Assembly: GCA_037039925.1 (NCBI GenBank)
Contig: JAXRKP010000358.1
Span: forward strand, 183,501-247,500
Source: Doris montereyensis
Taxonomy: Eukaryota; Mollusca; Gastropoda; Nudibranchia; Dorididae
Direction of reading: 5' to 3'
Length of the DNA: 64,000 nucleotides
The translations under genes were made by a program, and so were the position numbers. Position 1 is the stretch's first letter. Each line of letters opens with the position of its first letter. The notes beneath the pieces are model-generated. The model was not told where the DNA came from. It worked only from the letters and a program-made list of their open reading frames with translations, and did not search any database. Below, one piece after another: positions 13,647-26,926 of this stretch.

Positions 13647-13930
13647 TCCTTCAAGGCCATTACGGCCCATAAAGTCGGAGCTCATCCCGGTTTCAATAGC
13701 GTGAAGCGCAACAGGTTGATAATAATTACCTCCTGGCAAGGATGCTAGTCTGATGCAGGTTTTTACTCTCAATCTAGTGCTTGTACCCATTTGCACCTGG
13801 GTAGAGTGGGGCAAATGCGTGTTACGTGTCTTTCCCGAGGAACACAATGTCAGACCAAGCTTTGCTAGGATTCGAACCCGGGATCTCAAGATCCCCAGTC
13901 CAGTAGCCTGACCGCTCGGCCACTGAAGTC
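13647..13930 (-). repeat. Family C tRNA-derived SINE, full-length copy
   Basis: Read on the minus strand it starts with a tRNA-like head: A box tggccgagcggt at about 13911-13922 and B box gggttcgaatcc at about 13869-13880. A body follows (cacctgggtagag on the complement), and then a tail with accgggatgagctccgac and a gggccgtaatggcc hairpin-like end. The head resembles tRNA-Leu/Ser. The tail type recalls V-SINEs such as molluscan RUDI, but that assignment is from memory and not tested. Confidence 0.85.
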
Positions 13931-13934
13931 ACAC

Positions 13935-16900
13935 AGAGTTTGTATTCTGGCCTAAACATAAATGCAAATAGCTGTACTTGCATCTGATTTTTATTGGAGA
14001 GAAATGTAGAGAAGGGTTCGAAGGAAATTTAAAGACTTTCTCTCCCTCCCCCCCCCATACATTAAATCAGTACATAATCAGAAAGTAGATAAGCTTTAAA
14101 AAAAAAAAAGAAAAGAAAGTAAAACAAACAAAGTTTCTGACTTGTAAGAACTTTCATGATAACCAGCAAGAAAGTTTTACTAAGAGCATGATCCAACCAT
14201 AGATTCAGTAAACAAATCATTGAAGCAACAAAGAAAAATAAAATTAACAAGATATTTCAATGTCATTCACACACAACAGTAAAAAGTAGCACGGGTGCCT
14301 CAGCTTGATGTCTTAAACTCATGCCATTCAATCCCTGAAATTATTTTTACTGTAAATTAAATATTTGACATTTAAGATCTACACACTAAATATCCATCTC
14401 AGACTTACTACACCAAATATGATCAGACACAATGTGAAACATGAAAGAGCAAATCTGCAAGAAAAATAAACATAGAAGAATCTAATTGTTCATGAAAGTT
14501 GGAAAATGAAAATGAACTTTTAAGATATTCAATAAATCTTTACCATGGCTATCAATCTGAAAGAGAATTTAAAAAATCAAAGTTTACAAGGATTGTGAAT
14601 CAAAACGTCTTGAGGTAAAAAAAAACATTTTTTTTAAATCAACGGAAAAAATAATAATAATAGCATACCAATCAGTCTAATTAGCAACCAAAGAATCAAA
14701 TTCTCACCTTGGATTGCACAGACTAATTTTTTTTCAGCTTTTACATTCGTGAGGCTAAAATTTATAACTAATTTCTCACTTTAATTATTTTTTCTATAGT
14801 GAGTCGAAATTTGAAAAAAACCTCAATCTAGCTGTGGGCAATTTTGTACAAAATGCATCTCTACAGTGTTTGACAAGTACTACTGTAGAATAGCCAGAGT
14901 CAAGCATTTCCACAACAATTTCTATTGACCTTTCTATGCAAAAAGCATTGCTAGAGTCGGAAACCTGGAAATGACTTCCCAGCATAGTTTTTTGTTTTTT
15001 AAAAAGTAAGAAGTAAAGAAGCAGGAGGAGGCATAAGACAGTTATGGGAACTCATCATCATTGTTATTATTATTCTCATGACCGTAATCATTTTCCTTTT
15101 AAAAATGTAACAATATGTGTAACCAGGATAAAATGTGTTTACAAGGACAGGAAAGAAAAATATATTGGTGATAAAAGCATCTGAAATAGGACGTAAATGA
15201 AAGAGAAAGTAAAACACCACCACATACAGAACTCTAGACACAAGTAACTCAAGATAAAACCCACGGAAATAATCTGTTTACCATACAATCACAGGAACAA
15301 TGGAATATATATAAGTATTTATCTATGTGAAAATATGTATAATAAAGTTGTCATCACAATGCTTTTCTTTTTTCTTCTGTTTTTTTGTTTTGTTATTATG
15401 ACACGGTCAAGTAACACAATAAAATAAATCCGTTTTCATCAACCATCAGACGACCCACTTGACAAATTATCTAAAGATATAACAACTTATCCTTGATTTT
15501 ATTTGCCCTAATTCGTGTTCTAAAAAACATGTGCTCGCGTATATTATTTGTTTCAACTGAAAGTAAGGGATGGTACACCTTTTTACGCGTAAGGAGAAAC
15601 GATTCACTACGCGGAAGTTCAAGAAGCAATTATAGACTAAACTACGAGTATATCAATTTTATTGTCTTACAGAGCAAATCTGTGTGAACCAAAGTTAATA
15701 TTGTCTCTGAATCAGATGATACAAGTGTATTACATTGCAAGCAACTTTCCTTCTAACAAAATGAGCAAAACTACAAGAAAGAACCACGAATGAATGATTC
15801 AGTTTTTTTAAATTGTTATTCCCCCCCTCCCCCCATATGAGCATCAATAAAAACAACATGAAAATTAAAATTGAAAACAAAAATGATTCGTTAACTTGAA
15901 ATCTGACACATTTCATGTCACATAAATATTTTTGTTGAGTAAAAAGGAAAATAAAAGAAAATTTCCAGTAATATCACAATAACTTAATATTATAATAATC
16001 TTCTGTAATAACCCATAGAAAATGTTCTTTTATCTGAAGAAAATAGAATTTTAACATACATCACATGCAACAGGGAAAAACATTTATGACACGTCAGGAG
16101 CCCACAAGATTAGATATTTTTTCATTAACAATAATAACAATATGGTTTCATAAGGTGTCTAGTTTTGTTTCAGTTCCTTGAAGGTGACTAAGTTTAAAAA
16201 CAACAAAAGAGAGAAAATTATTTATTATATCAATTACAAACACAAAGAAAGCCATTATAGTTTTTATCAATTTTGAATGCAAAATATACCATGAAAGACT
16301 TTGACAAAAGAGAGAAAAAATACTACAACATGAAGGAGTAAGGAGAGAAAAGTATCAACAACACTGGGTGAAGATAACTCCTGCCTATTAAAGAAAGAAA
16401 ATAATCATTGCACAGATATTAATAATAGTAATAGTAATAGGAAATAACCATACCCAGAAATATCTACTGAAATACAAGTATAAATTCTATTTAATCTTTA
16501 TGACGTTTTTAGGTCAGAATTCTTGACTATGTGAGCTCTGCAGCTTAAATTTTCAGTGAAATAAAAAGCAATAACATAAAACTTATCCCATTCTCCTATG
16601 TAGAAAGAGGAAAAAGGGGAACTAGATCAAAATACTAAGGACATCATTAATAAAATTAATTTAATTTTTTCAATTCTAAAAAAAAAAAGCCATTTGAAGA
16701 AAAATCATCTCCCTCAACCTTTTAAAAACTGCTTGCCATCTACATGAAATGTGAAGCCTGAAAAGTTCTATTATTAGTATTAAAGTGGTGACACAACCTT
16801 GAAATTCAGATACAAGCCACGCATTTTCTCTACTTCTCTGATATTAATAAGGCTAAGGTTTTATTAAGGCTAAAAACTTCACTGTGACGATATTTTTCAG

Positions 16901-17257
16901 CACACAAAAATGCAACCATAGTGCTGATCACTGAAATAGTGACTAGTGTCGTCAGCTGAAACAATTATCCAGTATAAATGTATTGATTGGAATGATTTGA
17001 TATCATTGAAACCAAAGTAAGCATATAAAACTCAACCCTCTATGTGAGGTGACATTTTCTCAATTAAGGAAAACAGATACAAGCTCAGCATAAAAGACCA
17101 ACAACAAAAATCACTTCTTTTTTTTTAAATTCTTCAAACCCAGACAATACTTATCAAAATACAAAACCAAATTAAAAACAATTTTTGAGGAAAATATCAA
17201 TCACATCACTCCTGGCAGTGTTAAATTCTACTCTTTGGAAAGGAGAAAAAAGTATAC

Positions 17258-17291
<34 letters not shown>

Positions 17292-18340
17292 TCATGTATG
17301 CATACACCAGAACACCATTCATTTGTCATTCTCCCTATGAACTAGCTCACGAGAATAATGTTCCATTCAGGCCTAGGCTCCAAGGACATAATATCAACAA
17401 CTCAATGCTAACAGTACAACAACTCAATGCTAACAACTCAATGCTAAGAGGACTCCATAACATTTGTAGTTGTAGATATTGAGTTGAAAGAGGGCAAGCC
17501 GACACAATACTTCTCATGTCATGCCTGTAAAGTAATGAGCAAGGTGCTATACTATAAAGCATCTTCGAAAGATAAGTGGAAAGAATGAGATCTTTTCAGT
17601 AGCATTGGACAGTGCATTCACTCTTCATAGACATTTTTCAAGTGGCCATAACAATATTGATTTATACGTTGTTAAAATAGCCCCCTTAAATAACCAACGA
17701 TATCCTACTTCAATTCACTTATAAATCATGCTGACAGTAACAACATCCACTTAAGATAAGATGAAGAAAGCTCTCCAAAGCACAGATACAAATAGCAAAA
17801 TTGATCTGAAAAGAAAGCAAGACAACATTTTCTACACTAGATGATACAATTTTCATACTGTTTCAACGCAAGAGTTTGCAACACAGAAGTAATTAAAAAT
17901 AAAAATGAATTAAAAATCAAAATCAAAAACATAAAGCAATGCCAACACAAAACACAAAACAGTGAGCAAATTTGAACCAAGTCACATACATGCTTAGAAA
18001 AAAAATTGTTTTCTCAGCTACATATCATAGACACATTTCAATTCAATTACAACAATTATGTGTTTGAACAATCATAATAAAAAAGAGAAGAAATTTTTTT
18101 ATACAAAACTGTCAAAACTAATTTATAAAAGCATTTATTCAGCATTTCTATGTGTGCTGTTGCTGAGAAATGACATATGAATATGAAAGATTAATGTTGG
18201 TGTCTTATAACAAAATGTTTTAAAATTCTCTATATCTCTCAAAATTCTGCATGCATTTCTTATGTACCAATTCTTGTAACTTTTGTTACTGACTGATACA
18301 CCCTATAATTTCATTTTGCTCTAAGCTGAACTTTACATAT
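13935..18340. other. AT-rich non-coding sequence
   Basis: No exon found. Contains (CT)n then (CA)n at about 17259-17292 and a short direct repeat (aactcaatgctaac) at 17399-17448. Confidence 0.5.
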
Positions 18341-18514
18341 TACATACAAATGAATGAATTAAAATCTAAATTTTTTCACAATTGAATGATTCAATATCAA
18401 ATTGAATTGTAAAATGAAAAACGACCTCAAGCTGATATCTTTTGACACAGTTAGACTTTGCCGAAAGACAACAGGCCAACGACTCCTTTTCTTTTTAGCT
18501 TCTTCAATTCTTAT

Positions 18515-21272
18515 CTGAAAAGAAAATACAAACAAATATGCAAAAATGGACACAAAAGGTAATTCTTCCTTCAGATGAAAAGGCAAAAGTTTTTTTTATC
18601 TGATCATGTCTTTCTTCGCTCATCTCCTCTTTCTCCTAAAAACCATAGATAGAAATTAATATTTATCTTAAATACAACACATACATCGACACATTCCATG
18701 CTCACATTCATAAGACATCAAGGTAAAGTCAAAATCTGTGGTATTGATGAAATAGTGTTATGACTTACAATGATGACAACAATAATTACTAAATCATTGG
18801 TGAAATGTTATTATTCTGTCTCCTGAATCACATATTAAATTAACTGCATGACTATGAATTTTTCCTGAATACAACGCCCATTCTCCTAGGCATATATGTA
18901 ATTCTATGAGATCAATCGATACAAGCCACACCCCTATGACAAGGCTCTCCATTCTATAGATACACATAATAATATTTTTTTATATTACAAAAGCAAAAAA
19001 ATCATCGTTCATGGCAATACTTCTTTCTTCTTTCTTTATCAATTCCGTTGTACCTTCTGGTGTATGGGTATTAGCGAGTGTGAATTAAAAAAATATTTCC
19101 CAACCGATTCTAAAAGCATTCAAATTTTTTTGTTAATTCTGCATGCACGAGTGCATAGAAATTGACAACTTAGACATGAACTTAAACTTTTTATTGGTCT
19201 AATGAATAAGCTGTGTTTAAAAATGTTTGAGTTAATTTTGTGGTGTTAGTGGTGGTGGTGGGGTTGAGGGGGATAATTCTTGAAAAATATACAAGTACAT
19301 AGTAACACTAGAGAGAAAAAAACTTAAAAGACAGAATTTTTTTATCCAGTAACTCTCACATTAAAAATCTTTTAAAAAACCCAACTATTTTCTTTATCTG
19401 AGCTTTTAGAGTTGGGCAATCTGGTATACCTGTAAAAGACTGGCACCTCTGTCATTGTTTATGCCGGTTGTTCTCCTTTTAAAATAAAGTTATGTGAGCA
19501 ATTGACTGTGACGAAACGATAAAATATTATGTAACTCTCCTATAATAAACTCATTATTCCCAAGCCGGGGTCTGACTTATAAGCATCAATTGGTTTCATC
19601 CTTAAACAGAGTAATGAAAGGAGTGTCAAGGTGCAGCATTACATTAAGTGGGAGGGGGGTTGAACTTATAACATCTCAGTTTTGATTTGACCCTGTCCAT
19701 TGCTAGACCATCAATGCCCCTGATATATATTATGAGCTACAATTTACAACTAAGACACAAACTAAAAACAATGCAAAATGCTTTGAATAGATTTCTTTGA
19801 GTATACATTTTGGCCATGAAAGTTTTTCAACGCTTTTGATATCACAGTTATACGTAAACACCTGAACTGAAAAGCTTGGTTAGAAATGTGCAGATTAAGA
19901 TCTCTCCTTTATCAAACCTATGATTGCTTGAATACTCTTGGATACACCCTCTGATCCCCCCAAAAAAAAAAAAATGGGGAAAAGAAAAGACGAAACTCAA
20001 AAAAGGATGTCAACTCTGTCATGAGGGATGTGGCTTATTCCGTGCTGCCAGATAACATTTATGTATGTGTAAGAAAGAATATAGCATAGGTGCCATTGCT
20101 GAGGGTCTGTTAGTCTTAAAACAGCTCAGTTCAAATCCAAGTCCGTCAAGTTTGGAACTGATGAGCATAAATCAAATGTTTTGAAATCTAAATCTAAAAT
20201 ATCAATTCAATGAACCCTCTCCTACTCTTATATTGTTATAAGTTGCTGTGATATAGGTCAACATAAAATAGAATGGTAGAAAGATAAATGCAAGTAACAA
20301 TACATAAAGAGAGGTGTAAATTTAAAAAAAACAACCCAAAAACCCCAAAAACCTGAAGGAACTCTGAAACCAGAGGAATCTGGAAAATAATTTACCCAGG
20401 ATCACGGGTTTGGAAACCCAGCACAAACTAGAAAATGGTACCGAGGATAAAAGTCTGACAGGGTGTGAGTGTGAGCTATGGCATCACTTGGCAGCTGAGA
20501 TAGGAATGGAGGTGAAAAAAGTGGGTTTTCTGCGTTGGATCCGTCTTAATAAGCACAGAAATTATTTCTGTCAAGTACTAAAAGAAAAACCATCCAGAAT
20601 TTCCATCTGCCCAACATAATAGTCTACAGAAATGATTTTGAGTATCCAGTTATTACATTTTCTTTCGGTTATCTAATGTTTGGTCGATGACTAATGAAAG
20701 AGTCAAAAATAACTTTTTAAAATCTGAAGCATCAAAGTCAAGGTTTTTTATAAGAGATATGTCTCAGAAAGCTACTGTTTTCCACATTATCCAAACGGAG
20801 AGAAAAGAATGAAATTAATTATCTGTAATTTAAAAGTTGGGATTCTTAAACGTGTAAGAAAGAAACATGATTTCAAAACAAAACAAAAAGAGAGAGAAAA
20901 AAAATCAATTGTAGTAATATACCCTGGTGAGTTCAACAAAGACGAAGAATTCAAAATATCATCACAACCAAAAGCAGACACAACAGCAACCCTCGACTTG
21001 ACTTGTGTACCTGGCTTCTCTCAGGACACGGCCACTTTCTCTTGAGAAATGTTTGCAATATCCGTGCAGCCACGCTGAATAAGCAACATGGTCAATTGAG
21101 CTATCCAGTACAGCATGTTATTCATTCAAATAAATTAAATCTTCACTGTCTAATCTACAGTTTGAAAACACTTATCATTTCAATTTTTGACTTTCTCTGG
21201 CAAATAAATTATGGGTTAAAAACCAAGAAATAAAGTTTCTGGGATTGAGTCAGGGCTTGACTTGTGGGGACT
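18515..21272. other. Region downstream of the HBP1-like stop
   Basis: AT-rich sequence without a convincing coding exon. Part of it may be 3' untranslated region of the minus-strand gene. The complement of AATAAA closest to the stop that I noticed is at about 19190-19195, some 2 kb away, so the transcript end is not fixed. Short open frames here lack splice-site or family support. Confidence 0.4.
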
Positions 21273-21424
21273 TCATCGCGCATCCTTGCTGTACTTTTTC
21301 CTTTTCCAACAGTCAGGATTCTCCGTCGTTGTTGTTCTGCTTTCTTTTGGCCTCTTCTTTCCATCTTTGACGATCCTCCACCGACAAATTGTTCCACGCT
21401 TCACTTAACTTTGTGCTTATTATT
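21273..21424 (-). CDS. HBP1-like: Exon G: C-terminal half of the HMG box and stop (two frameshifts)
   Basis: After an acceptor (ttttttcttag) the reading completes Arg and continues IISTKLSEAWNNLSVEDRQR, then WKEEAK: helix 2 and the start of helix 3. Left as it is, the frame stops at 21315-21313. The next frame reads KAEQQRR and the third reads NPDCWKRKKYSKDAR and then stops at 21275-21273. NPDCWKRK is the C-terminal signature of HBP1, and the spacing from the Trp matches the family if one base is missing in the AAAGAAAG run and one near GGAGAATCC. Both lie in short homopolymers. Either these are assembly errors or the gene has lost its end. Confidence 0.75.
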
Positions 21425-24400
21425 CTAAGAAAAAAATAAAAAGAAGAAAAAGAAAATGGTCATATACGGATGTTTGCTTCAATATTTCATTTAAAATAAT
21501 AACAATAATGATAATGTTAAACATTTCTATAGCATCCTATCTTGCGGAAGACAAGCTCTGGGCAAAGCAGATTTCAAATATAAGAGAAAGTAGGATTGGG
21601 AGATCATTTAGCTGAGAAGCGCGTATCTTAATCTCATATATAATTTTTTACGATCCTTTCTCATTCTTATTATCCTTTTCTTATCTTAAAAAACATCTAT
21701 TTCACATCTATTACATGATATTGGATATTATACCTGTTATTTAGTGAATACATCTTATTAAAGGCAGCTCGGTTCTTTTGGGCAAACAACAAGAAACCAT
21801 TCATTGGACGCTTGGATTTTATCCCAGTCGGATTGGGCTGACCTCCTCTGTCGTCTTGCCCTGCCTTGAGTCGTCTTGATTGTGTTGATCGCTGTGCCAA
21901 AACACAGAAATATAAAAATTTTAAAATTTCAAATTTTTTAAATGGTGATGATAGTCTAAGACTTGTCAGATGTAAATCAAAAATGTTTTAATTCGGCACA
22001 ATCTAACATTAACTTTTATATTAGAACAGGAAAAACTATAGGATGTCTCCAAAAGTCATGTATCAAAAAGAGGATCTTCAATTTGCTGTTTAAAAGTTGT
22101 TTTTTCCCCAATTCCCAGCAGATGAATCATTTCAACTGTTAAAGAACATAGAGAAATTATCTTCCTCTCTGTGGATGTGAAAGCTTCACGTTAGAGAATA
22201 TCACAGCAAAATTCAATCTTCTTCTTCTTCCTCCTTCATTATAACCGACAAACTCAATTCTTGAGTATTACTATCAGCGCACATATTTTAACTCAACCCA
22301 AAAATATCAATCCAATTTCGGTTTTAAAGTGATGTGTTTAATTCTGTTTGGCATTTCTGTTGGCAGTCCATTCCACAGTGTTACTGTACTATGGTAAAAT
22401 AAGTGCAGGTAACAATGAATGTTTGAGGATGGAACCATACATATATTTGACCGCCTGGCCTAGTTAAGCATATGGACCGTGAAACAATAGCCCAATCTAC
22501 TACAAAGCACTTTAAACATATTCATACTGTGATTTGCACTCATTGGTATGTTATTACTTTTCCCTTTGAATCAAATAATGGGAAGCAAGAGAGCGTAATA
22601 CTAATGATAAGGTTAATTTATACAGTGTGTTTACGATGTTATTGCTACATTAAAAACCCATCTACCTGGCTGCTTCAAAACACAGTGAAACCTGACCCAC
22701 TACAATAGTAGGCTACCTAACTGAAATCTTACCTGTGCCATTGTACTCAAAGCCATGACAGCTGATTTTTCGGGACTGTCAAACTGATCGTCACTCCTGA
22801 GGACAAAAAGACAAATAACTTTATAAGTTTGTGCTCACGTATTTTGTCTCTCAACTTGAACCTGCAATCTTTTGGTTGCGAGACCGACACGTTGCTTCTT
22901 TCAGGTGGAATTTAGTGGTGTGGTATATTGATATAATATTATCAACGGTGAAAGTTGCTATCCAATTTTGGAAGTTTTGAGAAAATCAAAGAAAAAGATA
23001 CCGCACATTGTAATCTATTTTCACAGACATACACGGTTTATAAGAGTCAAAAACTAGACCCAATAGGGATACAAGGATTGCTCATATGGTTATTATACAG
23101 GTTTCTATTGGTTCTTGTGCCACGTAATCCTAAATAGACAAAGCATAGGGGCTTCCTAACGTTAAAAAAGTGAGAGAGAAAAGAAAGGTGTTACTAATTT
23201 TAGACTTATATGGTTTGCAACTTTCATCGTATATATGAAAATTAGTTGATGTACAGTGTTACTGTTTAAATATCATTAATCAGTACCTGTTTCTTCGAGA
23301 AGTAAAACATAAGGCAATTCAGCCATGACCATTAAGTATGACGATTGACTCAAGAGTGAAAAATAAAAACCATACAGCCGCAACAGACAAACATTATTTA
23401 AAGTTTAAAAAAAAATAATTCTAAATGTAACATTTTTGTGTGTCTCATTCATTTTCTCTCCGAAGAGGTGACAACTGTCGATCTATTTCCATGCCTCTAG
23501 GATTATTTTTGTTGTCTATATTTCCCATTTTAGTTTTTGCTTGGCTTGAATTGTGCTCAAAGAATGCGACTAGAAAAGGCAAAGGATATTATGTTTACCC
23601 CCGCAGAGCGGTTCCACTGCTCCTGACTACTGCGTAAGAGTGGACTTTGAGGACCAGTGGCTATGTTGGCCAGTTCCATCAGCCTCTGATTGTCGCTTTC
23701 TTGAGCCCCTGGCAATGTGAGTGGCCGAGGTATCCGGGAACCTTTGTCAACGCAGAATAGATGAAAACATTCTCAGAATAACTCAATCAATGCCAAATTG
23801 TTAATACATATGTAATTCAAAAGTCAGATTTAAAACAAAATAAAGAAATCCACCTAGGCAATATAAATGCTTAAACCATCTGAAGGAACACATTCTAACA
23901 GGACGAAATCTAATTTAACTTCAATAAGAAAAAAATTAAAGATATTTTTCCTTCTTTACTTTTAACTTTTAGTCATGGAAATCAAAACCAGGATAAAGAT
24001 TCATAAATGTTTGAACGATATACAGATATTATAAAGTCATTAGTACAAGTAGGATAGTTAGTTTTAGAGTTATGGGTTTATCAACAGATACAATAAATAT
24101 GCGGTTTCTTTTTTTTTCTACCCATACTAGACATGGTTATCTACAAGACCCTTATCATTACATAACTACATATTTGCCTGCCTTTTTTCCAAATAGACAC
24201 CTTGAGGTGGGAGACAATTTCCAAATACAATTCAAATGAGTGGGGTTTTTTTTTAACGTCATTTCAACTTTAACAGACTTCCAAAGTGAACACACATTCT
24301 TAGACCTAATCCTTCAGAGGGTGTTTGATTGTGTCATTCATGTCCGCCATAGATAGTGATCTCAGAGGGGGGGGGGGGGGGGGATTTAAAATTGTGTCTG

Positions 24401-26869
24401 GCCAGTTCTGTAGACAATATTGGATCAGTGTACACATGAGCGCATGAACCAATGGCTGCTTACTATGGCTTTTTATCCGTCAGTATGAGAACTAAGAGAT
24501 AAATCCAGACTATCTAGGATCACAAGATAGGTTTTGATTGGGAACACAGGTAGATATTACTTGCAAGTTAACACTAGGATTTAAACCCAAGACCTCCTGA
24601 TTTTAAGATCTTCGAGATTACTTGTACAGAGAGGGAGCAGCTATATTGTATTTTTTGAAAACTTATTTATAAATACAGTGGTATCAGCCTAAGAACCCAG
24701 TCGTCGGAAGACCAAAACAGCGGGTTCTTGGGCGGACCGATTTTGAGGCAAACTCCAACATGACTTAGTGTTTTTGCTTCATTATTCATGCATATTTTAT
24801 TGGTCATTCCCTTTGACCTTAAATTTACATAACGTTCAATCATCTGTCGTGCCTGAGTCACCAAGGCATGGTGACAGGTAGCCAGGATGAGTGGCATGCC
24901 TTTCTTGTTGTCTGTCAGTGTCAGTCGGGCGTTTGACACACCTGTGAGATATGTTTACAATATCTACTACAATGTAGTGTCTGGACCAATGCAGTAGACT
25001 TCCCACTTGCTTTTCTATGATTCGCTTGCAACATATCACAGGTCAATGGCAATTGTTAACGTTAAATTGAGTGTGGGTGGTTGTTTTCTTGACTCCCATA
25101 AGTCCGGGTTCTAAGCGGCAGTTCTTAGGCCGACACCACTGTAGTATAATTTTTAGATTTTAACAATCTTAATTTTATTTGATTTATTTATTTATTGATC
25201 TATCTATCTATCCATTCATTCTTTCATTTTTATTGAATCAATTTCCTGAGAGAAATACTTTAGTCTGACCTTGGCTGTCATTCAAACTGGCTGTGCTTGA
25301 TGGGTAGCCTTGACATCTGTTCTTCTTTCTGTGATATTTCAGCCCATTGTTGCTGGGTAGGGTTGCAAATGATTTCATGCAAATTAAAAAGAAATGGACA
25401 TAGAAAAGAAAAGAATAAATTTTGATTTCAGAGACAGTAAATGTAAATATAGAAGCAACAACAAGTTTGTAGTGCGCATTTCCTTCGTGGTGAGGAGTTG
25501 GATGGCAATGCAGAGGTTGCTGGTTCAAACATTTTTGTGTGTGTTTGTCTCGTCTTTGTCCACATAGCGGGCTTCCCCATCAATTTCAGGTCTATATCTA
25601 TTACAGTCGACTCCTGTTAATCGCAACACGACTGGAGCAGCAAAAGTGTTGCGATTATCTGAAGTCATAATAAACCGGATTTCGCCATGCCACATATTTA
25701 TGGTCATTTCACTACTTCACGACTAAGTATGTCTGTTGCAATACTTTTGCATACATAACGTCTTTGCCCTCTGAGTTTCACGGTCCGTTATACCCATTCT
25801 CATCTTTGCAAAAGTAGTATACCTTTAAACATATACTACACAGCCAATAAAGCATACTGCAGTATTCCAGTTTATTGTTTATGTCGAGCTAACTGTGAAG
25901 TAAAATACAATGTGAGCAGTGCATGTTAAATGACGTCACTCCCTTTGATATGAATGTTCATTTATTGGCTCCCCACTGGGCTTATGGGCTGGGGCAGTCA
26001 TGTGTTACTGTACCATACAATACCACACTTCCCAGCTATCTGAGCCGTCTCTTAGCAAGGCCTATTGCGCATTTTATTATCTGCTACACCTACAATAAGT
26101 GTAAGACTATTACCGAGTTGCGATAAACCGGAGCCGACTGTACTTGCTACATGGCCTCTTTGCCTCATCATCTGTTGTTATCTAACACGCGTGATAAACA
26201 TTAAAAATAAAGACAACTTCATAGTTTGTACCTGTGCACTTGGAGTGTATTTACTGACTCCGTCATTCATCCCCCAACAGCTTCATTCGTCCTAAATTAA
26301 TCTTAAACAACAGGTGTGAAAGTAAACAAGCCCACCCTGGCCTGCAGATCAGTTTTGACATTTTCAGAAAGCCTGTAAAGTTTGTTGACTTGATAACTTT
26401 GTATAGCAAAACTTACTATAAAAGATCAAATTATTGCTTGGAATAAAGGCTAACAGAGTTTTAAAAGCCTGACAGCTTGCCTCAATGTTAATGGAAGGCT
26501 GGTGGCATACACTAGAGGTATCTGGTATTGGTGCTTTTATTTTAATTTACTCAGTCTACCATATGTGGTGATCTCTGGGTGAATTCAAAGGAAACAGCAA
26601 GATGGAAGAATCTGAAAGAATGAAAGGAGCCCGACAACCGCCCTTTGGCGTTGGTGACACATCATGCTGATATCCTGACATTTTGTCGAGTGGACAAAGT
26701 AAAGTAACGTTCCTTCCTTCAAGGACCTTAAGGCTCATAGAGCCGGAGATTATCCCAGTTTCTATAGCATGAAGCGGAACAGGTGACAATAATCACCTCC
26801 TGGCCAGGACGCTAGTCTGACACAGGTTTTTATTTCCAAGCTAGTACTTGTACCCATTTGCACCTGGGT

Positions 26870-26926
<57 letters not shown>

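Noticed and set aside
13332..13889. Minus-strand open frame of 185 residues
   Set aside because: Covers a SINE and a 21-bp minisatellite. The repeated peptide is composition only.
13869..13930. Possible functional tRNA-Leu or tRNA-Ser gene
   Set aside because: A and B boxes are good, but a SINE body and tail follow and copies exist at 27.0 and 53.2 kb. It is the head of a tRNA-derived SINE.
24667..24939. Minus-strand open frame of 90 residues
   Set aside because: Almost wholly inside MITE 1 and overlapping its inverted repeat. No transposase motif.
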